Below are positions 1 to 9,640 of a DNA stretch of 64,000 nucleotides, one piece after another. How positions within the stretch are numbered: position 1 is the first letter of the stretch; the number at the start of each line of letters is the position of its first letter. A program made the position numbers and the translations under genes. The notes under the pieces are model-generated. The model searched no databases. It was not told the DNA's origin and saw nothing but the letters and a program-made list of their open reading frames with translations. This stretch comes from Martensiomyces pterosporus. Its lineage: Eukaryota; Kickxellomycota; Kickxellomycetes; Kickxellales; Kickxellaceae. The DNA lies in assembly GCA_025201845.1 (NCBI GenBank), contig MU603950.1, positions 125,709 to 189,708 on the forward strand, given 5' to 3'.

Positions 1-3
1 GAC

Positions 4-1908
4 ATGATCCCGATGGACAAGATCCGTAACGTTGGCATCATCGCCCACGTCGACCACGGAAAGACCACTCTTGTCGACTGCCTCCTCAAGCAGTCTGGTG
101 CGCTTGCGGGGTCCAGTGCAATGCAGGAGACCCGGGTGATGGACTCCAACACCCTTGAAAAGGAGCGTGGAATCACCATTCTTTCCAAGGTCACCTCGCT
201 CGCTTTCAAGGACCACCGCATCAACATCATTGACACCCCCGGACATGCGGATTTTGGCGGCGAAGTCGAGCGCATTCTCTCGATGGTTGATGGCGTCGTT
301 CTTGTCGTTGATGCTACGGAGGGGCCTATGGCACAGACCAAATTTGTCCTGACAAAGGCCCTAGCCCGCGGCCTGAGCCCGCTTGTTGTGCTGAACAAGG
401 TTGACCGCCCCACTAGCCGCCCTGACGAAGTCGATTCAGAGCTTTTGGAGCTGTTCATGGCTCTGGGAGCATCCGACGAGCAGACTGGATACGAGATCTT
501 GTACGCTTCTGCCAAGGAGGGCTGGTGCTCGGGCGACCTCTCTCAGGCTGGTGCCTTTGTCGAGGCCACAACCAGCGGTAACAAGGCACCGGGCGACATG
601 GTGCCCCTTCTTGACGCCATCATTGCCAATGTCCCGCCTCCGAAGGGCGAGCGTGAAAATGCGCCATTCTCGATGCTTGTCACGCAGCTTGAGGCAAACC
701 CCTACCTCGGCAAGTGTGCCCTTGGGCGCATTACCAGCGGCACTGTCCGTGTTGGTGACAAGATCCGCGTTCTCGAGCCCGAGACAGGCGACGTCAAGGA
801 GGAAGGCAAGGTCACAAAGCTATTCCTTCGCAGTGGCGTGCAGCAAGTAGAGATGGCGCAGGCAGGCGCTGGAGATGTTGTCAGTATCAGTGGCGTGCCT
901 TCTGTTAGCGTCAACTCCACCATTGGCAGCCCTGAGATCACAGAGCCGCTCGAGTTCATCCCGGTTGATCCGCCAACGATCTCGATGACGTTCTCCGTGA
1001 ATGACTCGCCTTTGGCTGGCCGCGAGGGAGCGCAGCTTACATCCAACATGATCCGCGACCGCCTCCGCCGCGAGGCAGAGACCAACGTTGCCCTGCAGAT
1101 TGTTGACGATGGAAAGTCGGATTCGATTGAGGTCCATGGCCGCGGCGAGCTCCAGCTCTCTGTTCTGATTGAGACTATGCGCCGCGAGGGATTCGAGCTG
1201 TCAGTGACTCCCCCACGCGTGCTTTTCAAGCGCGACCCTGACAACAAGCGCAGAATTCTGGAGCCCTATGAGGAGATCACCATTGACGTTGACCACGAGT
1301 CGTCGGGCATTGTTATTGAGAAGCTCACCAAGCGCAAGGCAGAGCTCAAGTCCTTCACCGATGTTGCGGACAAGGCGCGCATTGTGTTCCACATCCCCAC
1401 TCGCGGCTTGCTTGGGTACGCGTCCGAATTCAAGAACGACACTCACGGCACTGGGGTGATGAACCACGCATTCCTAAAGTACGACGAGTATGCGGGTGCC
1501 TTTGAGAAGACTCGCAAGGCCGGCATGGTCTGCCTGTCGTCGGGTACTGCCACATCATACGCTTTAAATCTGCTGGAGCCTCGCGGCCGTCTCTTTGTCC
1601 GCAACGGCGACGACGTCTACCCTGGCATGGTCGTCGGTGAGCTTAGCAAGGATGGCGTTGACCTGGACGTCAACCCTACAAAGGCCAAGCAGCTCACCAA
1701 CATCCGCGCTGCTGGAAAGGATGAGGCCATTCGCCTCACTCCAGTCAGACCCTGGTCGCTCGAAGAGGTCATTGCCTATATCAACCCCGATGAGGCCATT
1801 GAGGTTACTCCTACCCAGATCCGCCTTCGCAAGCAGATCACTGATCCTGTTAAGCGCAAGCAGCTCTCTCGGAAGCGTGTTGGTGATATCGAGGACATGC
1901 TCGACTAA
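4..1908 (+). CDS. BipA/TypA-type translational GTPase, probably 5'-partial
   Basis: Ribosome-binding translational GTPase of the EF-G/LepA/BipA superfamily. The 634-residue frame has all the G motifs: AHVDHGKT (14-21), RGITI (55-59), DTPGHADFG (77-85), NKVD (131-134) and SAKEG (near 168). EF-G-like domains follow, then the BipA-specific C-terminal domain (EVTPTQIRLRK near the end). Bacterial BipA is about 607 residues, so the core is complete. The frame is open to the window edge and the first Met lies directly before the GTPase domain, so an N-terminal organelle-targeting segment or exon may lie outside the window. S. cerevisiae lacks BipA; organellar forms are known in plants. A mitochondrial role here is inference. 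An AATAAA lies at 1978-1983. The family call is firm; the true start is not. Confidence 0.93.
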   Translation: MIPMDKIRNVGIIAHVDHGKTTLVDCLLKQSGALAGSSAMQETRVMDSNTLEKERGITILSKVTSLAFKDHRINIIDTPGHADFGGEVERILSMVDGVVLVVDATEGPMAQTKFVLTKALARGLSPLVVLNKVDRPTSRPDEVDSELLELFMALGASDEQTGYEILYASAKEGWCSGDLSQAGAFVEATTSGNKAPGDMVPLLDAIIANVPPPKGERENAPFSMLVTQLEANPYLGKCALGRITSGTVRVGDKIRVLEPETGDVKEEGKVTKLFLRSGVQQVEMAQAGAGDVVSISGVPSVSVNSTIGSPEITEPLEFIPVDPPTISMTFSVNDSPLAGREGAQLTSNMIRDRLRREAETNVALQIVDDGKSDSIEVHGRGELQLSVLIETMRREGFELSVTPPRVLFKRDPDNKRRILEPYEEITIDVDHESSGIVIEKLTKRKAELKSFTDVADKARIVFHIPTRGLLGYASEFKNDTHGTGVMNHAFLKYDEYAGAFEKTRKAGMVCLSSGTATSYALNLLEPRGRLFVRNGDDVYPGMVVGELSKDGVDLDVNPTKAKQLTNIRAAGKDEAIRLTPVRPWSLEEVIAYINPDEAIEVTPTQIRLRKQITDPVKRKQLSRKRVGDIEDMLD

Positions 1909-2275
1909 ACCCAGGAATGGCCCGCGTGGCACAGATACACTCAAAGTAGGGGGGTACATTAGCTCTTGTTTTGTAACAATAAATAATGTATACACAGTCA
2001 AACACGCCAGTAAATGCGCCTGTGCAGAGCAGCCCACTGCAGCAGGAAATCAGCTGGTGATGATCTGTAGGTTTATTAGTGGGTTTGGTGGATGCTGTTT
2101 CGCCATAAAAGAAAAAGCTGTATTCAGCGCCGAGTACTCACAAACCCCAGTGCACCAAAACAGCCTCTCACACCTGGCAAGAGGGAGCAAGCACCTCTCT
2201 CTCCTGCTCTCTTTTAGAGACTAGCTGCTGTCCCTAACAGCTCGGTCTTGCACATGCTTTCCTCTGTCGTAAAAC
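1909..2275. other. Intergenic region, BipA to TRM13
   Basis: Gene-free. It contains AATAAA at 1978-1983, a plausible polyadenylation element for the upstream gene, and presumably the TRM13 promoter. No clear TATA box is seen. Confidence 0.5.
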
Positions 2276-3997
2276 ATGTCTGACTCTGGAACCCTCCCGT
2301 GCGCAAAGCGCGCAAAGACACTACCGAAGGACGCAAAGGACAGTACAAAGCCAAAACGGGACTTGACCAGGCCACCGGCTGCTGGCGATAACCGCTGCCA
2401 TTACTTTGTGGCGAGAAAGGGCCGATTCTGCCCATTTACGACAAAGAATGATAGCAAATACTGTGGCGAGCATATGGCCGTGCGCGACAGCGAAGCGCAG
2501 GCTGCTGCAAGTGGCGCTACCAGCCAGCCCACTGAAAACACCCGCGTTCCTTGTCCCTACGACCTATCGCACTCGGTCGATCTCAGAAAGCTCAAAACGC
2601 ACATGAGCAGCCGCTGCAACGCACGCCCACCGGCTGTTCGTCCTGATTTTGTTCAGCCTGACTGCAACGTCACTCTGCTTCCGCCTGCATATGAAGCAAA
2701 CACGTTCGAGCAGAGCGGCATGCAATGGAGTGAGGAATGCCTGGCAAAGTCTGACGCGCGACTGATGGTAGAACCAGGCGAGCAGAGGTATCTGTCGCTC
2801 AGCTCTAGGGTATTTGGAGATTTGGATACCCTTGGAGCAGATAAAAATCACAGCGACCACGAGCATAGAAATGGCACCGCAGGGCAACTTGACGAGGCGG
2901 CCGTTGCTGACTTGCTCAAACCTGTGATCTCGTCATACTTGAGAAAATCGTCTGAATTCTGCTCAAGAGACGGCTTGGCACCGAGCGAAGACAGGGGTGC
3001 CTCTTTAGAACAGCTGCTGGAGATGGTTCATCCATCAGGGGAGTTCCCAACGAATATTTGCACGCACAGCGTGCTTGAAGAGCGCACGCATTCCAAGGTG
3101 AACCCCAAGCATGCGCTGCAGCAGGCATCGCTGCTAGGCCACTTGGCCCAGCGAGGACTGCTGGATCCAAAGTATGCGTTTTTGGAGTTTGGTGCGGGTA
3201 AGGGCGAACTTTCGATATATGTGCGTGCAGCGCTAGAGCAAAGGGCATCGGGCCCCACCAGCATTTTCCTTATCGACCGCAAAAACTTTCGCATGAAGTT
3301 CAACATTGATGAAAATGACGAGGAGGATGACGGCAGGAATACCGACAGCAAGCAAGCCATCGCAAGCAAACCTCAAGACCGGTTCCAGCGGATTTACATT
3401 GACATCCGCGACCTTGATCTGTCAAAGATTGAGGAATTGCAGGCAGTTGATTCGGTATCGGGCGAGGCAAAGCTCCGACCAGTTGTCGCTTATTCGAAGC
3501 ACCTGTGCGGAGCAGCTACGGATCTGACGATAAAATGCTTGGAAAACTACCAAAGAGCTGGCGGACAGGTTGCTGGAGTTGCCATTGCACTGTGCTGCCA
3601 CCAGGTATGCAAGTACTCGATGTTTGTGGACCACAGCTATCTGCTGCAAGCCATACCAAGTAAGACCTGTGGTGGTGGCTGGGATAATGGACAGCGCGAA
3701 GCTTTTTACCACCTCACTTCCATGTCAAGCTGGGCCATAAACTCGCCTCGACCAAAGCAGCAAGAGCAGGATCAGCACAAAACGGTAGATGGAAGCGACG
3801 TGGAACTTGGCCACTACTCGCGACTGTCTTACAGCCAACGTGTTCGAGCTGGACATGCTATTAAAAGATTCCTCGATATTGGGCGGGCTCTCTATGTGCG
3901 CCGCACATTGCGCATGGTCGATGCAGAGCTTGTTTACTACACATCTCGCGACACCTCACCAGAGAACCTCGCGCTTGTTGCAACCAACCTATATTAG
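2276..3997 (+). CDS. TRM13: tRNA 2'-O-methyltransferase TRM13
   Basis: Methylates the ribose 2'-OH of position 4 in the tRNA acceptor stem, using S-adenosylmethionine. The 573-residue protein has the family's three-part layout. First is the TRM13 CCCH finger (C41, C52, C63, H66). Next is a U11-48K-type CHHC finger (C93, H99, H109, C114). Last is the methyltransferase domain, with a glycine-rich SAM motif FLEFGAGKGEL near residue 303 and the conserved segments YSKHLCGAATDL and IALCCHQVCKY. The C-terminus ends with a family-like block on radical-free tRNA methyltransferase folds (YSQRVRAGHAIKRFLD). ATG 2276 is the first in frame and sits just ahead of the fingers. No intron is needed. Confidence 0.93.
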   Translation: MSDSGTLPCAKRAKTLPKDAKDSTKPKRDLTRPPAAGDNRCHYFVARKGRFCPFTTKNDSKYCGEHMAVRDSEAQAAASGATSQPTENTRVPCPYDLSHSVDLRKLKTHMSSRCNARPPAVRPDFVQPDCNVTLLPPAYEANTFEQSGMQWSEECLAKSDARLMVEPGEQRYLSLSSRVFGDLDTLGADKNHSDHEHRNGTAGQLDEAAVADLLKPVISSYLRKSSEFCSRDGLAPSEDRGASLEQLLEMVHPSGEFPTNICTHSVLEERTHSKVNPKHALQQASLLGHLAQRGLLDPKYAFLEFGAGKGELSIYVRAALEQRASGPTSIFLIDRKNFRMKFNIDENDEEDDGRNTDSKQAIASKPQDRFQRIYIDIRDLDLSKIEELQAVDSVSGEAKLRPVVAYSKHLCGAATDLTIKCLENYQRAGGQVAGVAIALCCHQVCKYSMFVDHSYLLQAIPSKTCGGGWDNGQREAFYHLTSMSSWAINSPRPKQQEQDQHKTVDGSDVELGHYSRLSYSQRVRAGHAIKRFLDIGRALYVRRTLRMVDAELVYYTSRDTSPENLALVATNLY

Positions 3998-4433
3998 TAT
4001 TTGTCGACGCTCCTCCGCTTGCATCGTCAAAACAAGCGACACTCCTCTTCGCAGCCTTCTAGCATGTGGCAGACACGGCAAGCAGCGCCCAAAGCTATTC
4101 CATGCATGTACTCCGAGATCCTTTTTTCCAATTCCATAAAGCACACCATGTGCATGGCAGTCAATCCCAAGCGCAAATGGGGATGTGAGAAGGAAGGACG
4201 ATCACTGGGATTCTGGTTTTGTTTACAGGACCACCAGTCCAGGAACGCATCCAGACCCGACATGACAAGAATACGAGCATTGCTCCCTATTTATCTTGTT
4301 CTTTTCTCTCGCTGCCCTTTGCTCTACAACACAGCTTCTGCTTTCCATCTCCCCTCTCCTCCACCCCATTTACCGCCTAACGCACTCCCCTTTGCACGCC
4401 TATACCACTCCTCTCCTCACCACATCCGCTATA
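3998..4433. other. Intergenic region and leader of the surface protein gene
   Basis: Gene-free. The distal part ends in a pyrimidine-rich leader (about 4296-4430), typical of fungal transcription start regions. A weak TATA-like TATTTAT lies near 4289. Confidence 0.45.
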
Positions 4434-5459
4434 ATGAAGCTTGCTACCTCGACCGTCGCTCTCAGCACCATGTTGGCTGCTGCTGCTCTTGTTGGCGCCC
4501 AGAGAATTGACGATTCTGGAAGTGGTGGCAACGTTGGTGATGCAATTATCATTACCAACACTCAAGCAGTTGATACGCCTGCCACCACCACTGCTGCTGC
4601 TGCCGCTGCTGCTTCCACCTCTGCACCCGCTGTCAATGCACCGGCTAAGTCAGCATCCCCTGCTGCTGCCCCCTCACCTGCTTCTGCTGCTGCCCCCGTT
4701 TCCTCTGCTTCTCCCGCACAAAACAATAGCAACAACAACTCGGGTAACACTGGTAACATTGGCACTGCCGTTACAATTGCAAACAACGATAACTCTGGCA
4801 GCTCTGGAAGCTCTGGCCACTCTAGCAACTCTGACAGCTCTGGAAGCTCTGGAAGCTCTGGAAGCTCTGGAAGCTCTGGAAGCTCTGGCAGCTCTGGCAG
4901 CTCTGGCAGCTCTGGCAGCTCTGGCAACTCTGGCAACTCTGGCAACTCTGGCAACTCTGGCAACTCTGGCAACTCGGTTAGCTCTGTTAGCTCTGATAGC
5001 TCTGGGAACTCGGTTAGCTCTGCTGGCTCTGATAGCTCTGGCAGCTCTGGTAGCTCTGGTAGCTCTGGAAGCTCTGGTAACTCTGGCAACTCTGTTAGCT
5101 CTGCTAGCTCCGGAAGTTCGGTTTCTACCGCTGCTAACGCTGGCACTGCTCCCACTGGAGCCTCTGCTTCCGCTGCTGCTGGTGGCGTCACCGTCACTAA
5201 CTCTTTTGGTGGCCCTTCAGGTGCTACTACCACAGCGACCAAGGCTCACAAGGCAACTCCCGCCGCTAACGCCAGCTCCGACAGCGCTTCCGATGATGGC
5301 GATCTCTCTGACTTGGCCGATGCCGAGAGCGAGGCATCGTCGTCAGTTGCCAAGTCCAAGACTTCTACTTCGACCAAGACCAGCGGCTCTTCCGCTATTC
5401 TCCCGGCAATGACCTTCTCTGCACTTGTTGCCATTGCTGTTTCTGGTGTCTTTTTCTAA
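4434..5459 (+). CDS. Ser/Gly-repeat GPI-anchored-type cell-surface protein
   Basis: Predicted secreted, wall- or membrane-attached protein of 341 residues. ATG 4434 opens a classic signal peptide (MKLATSTVALSTMLAAAALVGAQ). An Ala/Pro/Thr-rich segment follows, then a low-complexity block of SSG and NSG triplets, then an acidic/Lys/Thr segment. A final hydrophobic tail (ILPAMTFSALVAIAVSGVFF) without a cytoplasmic end is the usual GPI-addition signal. The frame is open upstream to 4296, but the Met at 4434 is the one followed directly by the signal peptide. Serine density suggests heavy O-mannosylation. No catalytic domain is seen. A structural wall or adhesin-like role is inferred from composition only. 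Confidence 0.8.
   Translation: MKLATSTVALSTMLAAAALVGAQRIDDSGSGGNVGDAIIITNTQAVDTPATTTAAAAAAASTSAPAVNAPAKSASPAAAPSPASAAAPVSSASPAQNNSNNNSGNTGNIGTAVTIANNDNSGSSGSSGHSSNSDSSGSSGSSGSSGSSGSSGSSGSSGSSGSSGNSGNSGNSGNSGNSGNSVSSVSSDSSGNSVSSAGSDSSGSSGSSGSSGSSGNSGNSVSSASSGSSVSTAANAGTAPTGASASAAAGGVTVTNSFGGPSGATTTATKAHKATPAANASSDSASDDGDLSDLADAESEASSSVAKSKTSTSTKTSGSSAILPAMTFSALVAIAVSGVFF
4791..5125 (+). repeat. Degenerate 9-bp tandem repeat coding Ser-Ser-Gly / Asn-Ser-Gly
   Basis: The array is built from variants of a 9-bp unit (agctctgga, agctctggc, aactctggc) with interspersed GTTAGC and GATAGC units. It codes SSG, NSG, VSS and DSS triplets. Blocks of identical neighbouring units point to recent slippage or unequal exchange. 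The same periodicity keeps other frames open, producing false ORFs on both strands. Confidence 0.9.
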
Positions 5460-5611
5460 GCAATAGGCAGGCATTTTCCAGGAAACTGGGCATCCTTCTT
5501 TCCACAGCCTCTTTCTAACGAACCAAATATATGAAGCAACAAGCACATGCCGCTTCCAAAATGAAATAAGCATTACTGTCAAGCAAACAAAAGAATACCA
5601 CGCGCAGCATG

Positions 5612-5622
5612 AAAAAAAAAAA
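5612..5622 (-). terminator. Pol III terminator of tRNA-Thr
   Basis: A run of 11 A on the plus strand is an 11-T run on the tRNA strand, about 35 nt beyond the mature 3' end. This fits an RNA polymerase III oligo-T terminator. Confidence 0.6.
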
Positions 5623-5656
5623 GTGCACGCTGGCGTGGCGGGAATGGCAAAAAGAG

Positions 5657-5760
5657 TGCCCAACTCCGGATTCGAACCGGAGATCTTCTGTTTGCTAGCA
5701 GCGGGGGCGACATTCGCCCATACTACAAGACAGACGCCTTACCACTTGGCCAGTCAGGCA
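5657..5760 (-). tRNA. tRNA-Thr(UGU) with a 31-nt intron
   Basis: Read on the minus strand, this folds as a complete cloverleaf of 73 nt after intron removal. The acceptor stem pairs TGCCTGA with TTGGGCA. The D arm is GGCCAAGTGGTAAGGC, very like fungal tRNA-Thr. The anticodon stem is TCTGT/ACAGA with loop C-T-TGT-A-A, and the T arm carries GGTTCGAATCC. The anticodon TGT is at 5725-5727. The intron (5693-5723) sits in the canonical place, one base 3' of the anticodon, and forms its own GGGCGA/TCGCCC hairpin. A box and B box internal promoters are intact. CCA is not encoded, as expected in eukaryotes. Confidence 0.93.
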
Positions 5761-6996
5761 GCCCACAAAGCAGAATCCCAAGCCAATCGCTTTGCTCTGG
5801 CCGTCGCGGTGTTTTCATGCTCACATGCAGAAATTGCTGTTCAAAGAGACTCCCCGGTAACGCCCGAGACACTAGCTCAAATGGGCAAAGGGTGCGGTAA
5901 GCGGGCACATAGACTGCAGATATCCAAGCAGCTTGCTGAAAACATCACTAGAATTTTGGGCACTGAGCGCTCCCAGTATCCCTATTATCCATGCAGTGCA
6001 AGCAGCCTACTACCAGTAGCTGCCAACCTTCAAACCAGGAAAGGAGCAACGGGCTGCTCTGCCACATGCATGTCTACCAATGCAACATCGACATGTTATG
6101 GAAGGGTTATCGGATGTTTGTGGGTGCAGCTTTAGACCCAGGCTCTTGATGCCTTTGAATAGCTGGCGGAAAAGAAGAAAGCGACTTGCTGAGCTGGATT
6201 CTTGATGGACGAAGCGCCTTACCTGAGCAACACCAACATCCAAGGGCCAGACCAAACTGCTTTTTATATCTATTCATCCGTCTAGCCACAGATTAGATAG
6301 TGTGCCAGAGTTCTCGTAGATTTACCCAACAGCAACACGATTTTAAATACCAGTGTAGGCCACAATGCTATTTGCCGCCGGAAAGAGCATTGGTGGTGGC
6401 TATTTTTATGGCTGATCAGCGCAGAGCACTCGTCTAAAGCCAAACGTCACCAAGGCTCGGCAAGGCTTAGATGGCGAATCAATTGATCATTGAAGAATCT
6501 CCGCTACCGCGTGGCACTGGTGTGCAAGAAGTGCTTTGATTCAGCTACGTTTTGTTCGCTTCCTTGCAGTCTCATGTTGAGGTTTCGTGCATCCCTTATG
6601 TCGCCACCCCTCTCTAGCCAGGGAGACTAACTCCACCACATGCAGGCAAAAACAGAGCATGATGTCAACGCCATTATGACACGTTTGGTTGCAGCATGCT
6701 GATGTCTGATTACGCCATACTGCTGGTATCGGAGAAATGGTGGGAAAAATCAGCATATGATGCGCACCAAGTGCAAGATGGTGGCTCATCTACACGAGAT
6801 GACTCTTCTTTGTACGCCGCAGTAGACGGGAAAACAGCTATCAGGGTGAGTCGGGCTTGAGCAATATTTTTTTTCTTCTTTTTTTCATTTTCTCTTGGAA
6901 GGGCATTCTCTGCTTTGCCCTTCCCCACTTTTCTGACTCGTCGTCCCTTATATTTTACACCACCTTTCCTTCGCACTCTTTTTCGCACTGGGCTTG
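5761..6996. other. Gene-free region between tRNA-Thr and CysRS
   Basis: No supported gene in about 1.2 kb. There is a T-rich tract near 6866-6900 shortly before the CysRS start, likely part of its promoter. Short open frames here lack family features. Confidence 0.5.
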
Positions 6997-9529
6997 ATGG
7001 TATTTTTAAAGTCGGTATTTAGACCAGCAACACCTTTAGCCAGACCAGTGCAGCGCCTCTTTCGCCAAAACTTCATAGCAGCTAACAATCATTCGTCATT
7101 TGCAAAAGGAAAGGCTGCTCCAATGACTTTTGCCAGCAACAACAGCTCCCCGTGGACTCAGCCAGAGTCCACACACCCACAGGCCGGTCTGGTTGTGTAC
7201 AACTCGATGACCAAGTCTAAGGTAAGCACCGGCTCCATTATTTCAGTAGTTCACACAAATCCGAGCATGAAACAAAGAGGGGAATGCCCTAATCTAGCGT
7301 TCTACGCAAATTCTATTAATTCAATAGGTGCCGTTTGTGCCGCGAGAGGGTAACTATGTTGGCTGGTACGGATGCGGCCCCACTGTTTATGACTCTGCTC
7401 ATTTGGGCCACGCGCGGAACTACACCACCTTTGACATCATCCGCCGAATTATGGAGGATTACTTCAATTACGACGTCAACTTGGTTATGAACATTACCGA
7501 TATTGACGACAAGATCATTGAGCGTGCGCGCCACATGTACCTGTTTAAGCAGTACAAGGGCAAGGCCGATTCGCTGTCCGAGAGGACCGTTGAGGATGTC
7601 AATGCGGCATTCCGCGCGTTTGCTGCTTCTAAGCTCAAGGTCGAGATTGGCAGCGATGAGGACTGGAAGTCGTTTGTTGCAGCGGCCGGCGATGGCAAGG
7701 ATCCCCAGATCACTGGCGATAACCCAAAGTTCACCATGCACTATGATGCAGCCTGCGCTACTTTTAGCGCGATTCTCGCTGCCCGCCAGAACCTGGCCGA
7801 AGGCAAGGCATCCAAAGCGGAGGCTGATTCGTTGGTCGATGCATCGCAGGACGTCTTGGCGCTCTGGCTTGATGGCAAGTACGGTGCCGATGTTACCGAC
7901 CCACGCGTCTTCCGCGATCTGGCCGCTTACTGGGAGAAGGACTTCTTTGAGGACATGGATGCTCTCAAGGTGCGCCGTCCCAACATCCTGACTCGCGTAT
8001 CTGAGTTCGTGCCCGAGATTGTCGAGTTCGTCCAGCGCATCATGGACAATGGCTATGCCTACGAGGCTGAGGGCTCCGTCTACTTTGACGTCAGCGCCTT
8101 TGACGGAAAGAACGGCCACTTCTATGCCAAGCTCGAGCCAAAGTCCAAGGGAAACGCTGAGCTTCTTGCTGACGGCGAGGGATCTTTGGGTGCCAAGCTC
8201 TCTGGAAAGCGCAACCAGTCCGACTTTGCCGTCTGGAAGGCATCAAAGCCCGGAGAGCCTGCCTGGCCTAGCCCCTGGGGTCCTGGCCGTCCTGGCTGGC
8301 ATATCGAGTGCAGCGTGATGGCGAGCGAGATCCTTGGACAGCATATTGATATGCACACTGGCGGCATCGACCTTGCATTCCCCCACCACGACAACGAGCT
8401 TGCCCAGTCCGAGGCGTGCTTCAACAACCACCAGTGGGTCAACTACTTCATGCACGCCGGCCACTTGCACATCGAGGGCTTGAAGATGTCCAAGTCGTTG
8501 AAGAACTTTATTACAATCAAGGAGGCTTTGCAAAAGTTCTCTGCGCGCCAAATCCGCATCCTCTTTGTCCTCTCTCGCTGGGATGCCCCTTCGTATTTCA
8601 AGGAGAACTCGATGCACGAGGCTGTTGCGATTGAGAAGACTTTTGACAACTTCTTTGCCAACACCGCTGCGCTGCTTCGCGACCACCGTGTGCGTGAGCA
8701 AGAGTCTGACGGCAAGCGCCATTTCCTCCAGCCAGAGCTCGAATTGCTTGACGCACTGAAGGAGACTAAGAGCCAGGTCCACAGCGCCCTGCTCGACTCC
8801 TTCGATACGCCCACGGCCATGCGTGCGCTCCAGGATATCATTGCACGCACCAACGTTTACCTGCAGCGTGGACGTGCAAGCATTGACCCGCAGATCGTTG
8901 AGATGGTTGCTCTGTACGTGACCAAGATTGTGCGTGTGTTTGGCTTGGCTACCGAGGGCTCCGGCTCTGCTATTGGATGGGGTTCCAGCTCTGCCGAGTC
9001 CGGCTCGCAGGGCCCTGCTGACCGCGAGTCGCTCCTTCTCCCTGTGGCGACTGTGCTTAGCGACTTCCGTGACGCCGTGCGTGAAATTGCTTTGAACGGC
9101 GGCGACCCCAAGGCACTGCTGGCTCTGTGTGACAAGGTGCGTGACGACGATCTCCCCGACCTTGGAATCGTCATTGATGATCACGGAGATGGCCGTGCAT
9201 TGGTCAAGTTCGCTGATCCTGAGGAGCTGCGTCGTGAGCGTGCCGCTCGTCTGGCTGAAGAAGAGGCCAAGCGCGCGAAGAAGGAGGCTGCTGCTAGGGC
9301 TGCCGAGGCTAAGCGCCAGGAAAAGCTTGCAAAGGGCAAGCTATCGCCAATGGACATGTTCCGCACTGAGGAGATGAGGAAGCTGTACTCGGCATGGGAT
9401 GAAAGCGGAGTCCCAACAAAGGACGCGGCTGGCGAAGATCTCCCCAAGAGCAAGCTGAAGAAGCTCAGCAAGGAGCGTGCTGCTCAACAAAAGCTCCATG
9501 ACGAGTACCTCAGGTCCCTGGACAGCTAG
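6997..9529 (+). CDS. Cysteinyl-tRNA synthetase, one intron, likely mitochondrial and cytosolic forms
   Basis: Charges tRNA-Cys with cysteine. The coding sequence joins 6997-7221 and 7328-9529 (808 residues). The intron 7222-7327 (GTAAGC...ATAG, 106 nt) is in phase 0. The class I signatures are HLGH (100-103, within YDSAHLGHAR) and KMSKS (461-465). A Lys/Glu/Ala-rich helix near the C-terminus is typical of eukaryotic enzymes. The first 25 residues are Arg-rich with no acids (VFRPATPLARPVQRLFRQNF), a mitochondrial presequence. A second in-frame ATG at 7123 would give a 766-residue protein, close to the yeast cytosolic enzyme. One gene may thus supply both compartments by alternative starts. Confidence 0.94.
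7222..7327 (+). other. Intron of CysRS
   Basis: Donor GTAAGC follows AAG at 7219-7221 and the acceptor is ATAG ending at 7327. Removing it joins the leader to the family-conserved start VPFVPREGNYVGWYGCGPTVYD without a frame shift. Confidence 0.9.
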
Positions 9530-9640
9530 TTGATCCTAAAACTGAGCACTTTTATTCATTACTTGATTATTAACGGTCCAAACAGTGGCCTATACAGACT
9601 TCGGGTGGCTCCAACAGCCAAGGCAGATTAGGTGGGGGGG

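Noticed and set aside
4791..5125. CRISPR-like array
   Set aside because: The units are 9-bp coding repeats without spacers, in a eukaryotic gene.
4441..5412. Leu/Ala-rich and Leu-Pro-Glu-rich frames overlapping the Ser/Gly protein
   Set aside because: They arise from the 9-bp repeat read in other frames; only the frame with signal peptide and GPI tail makes sense.
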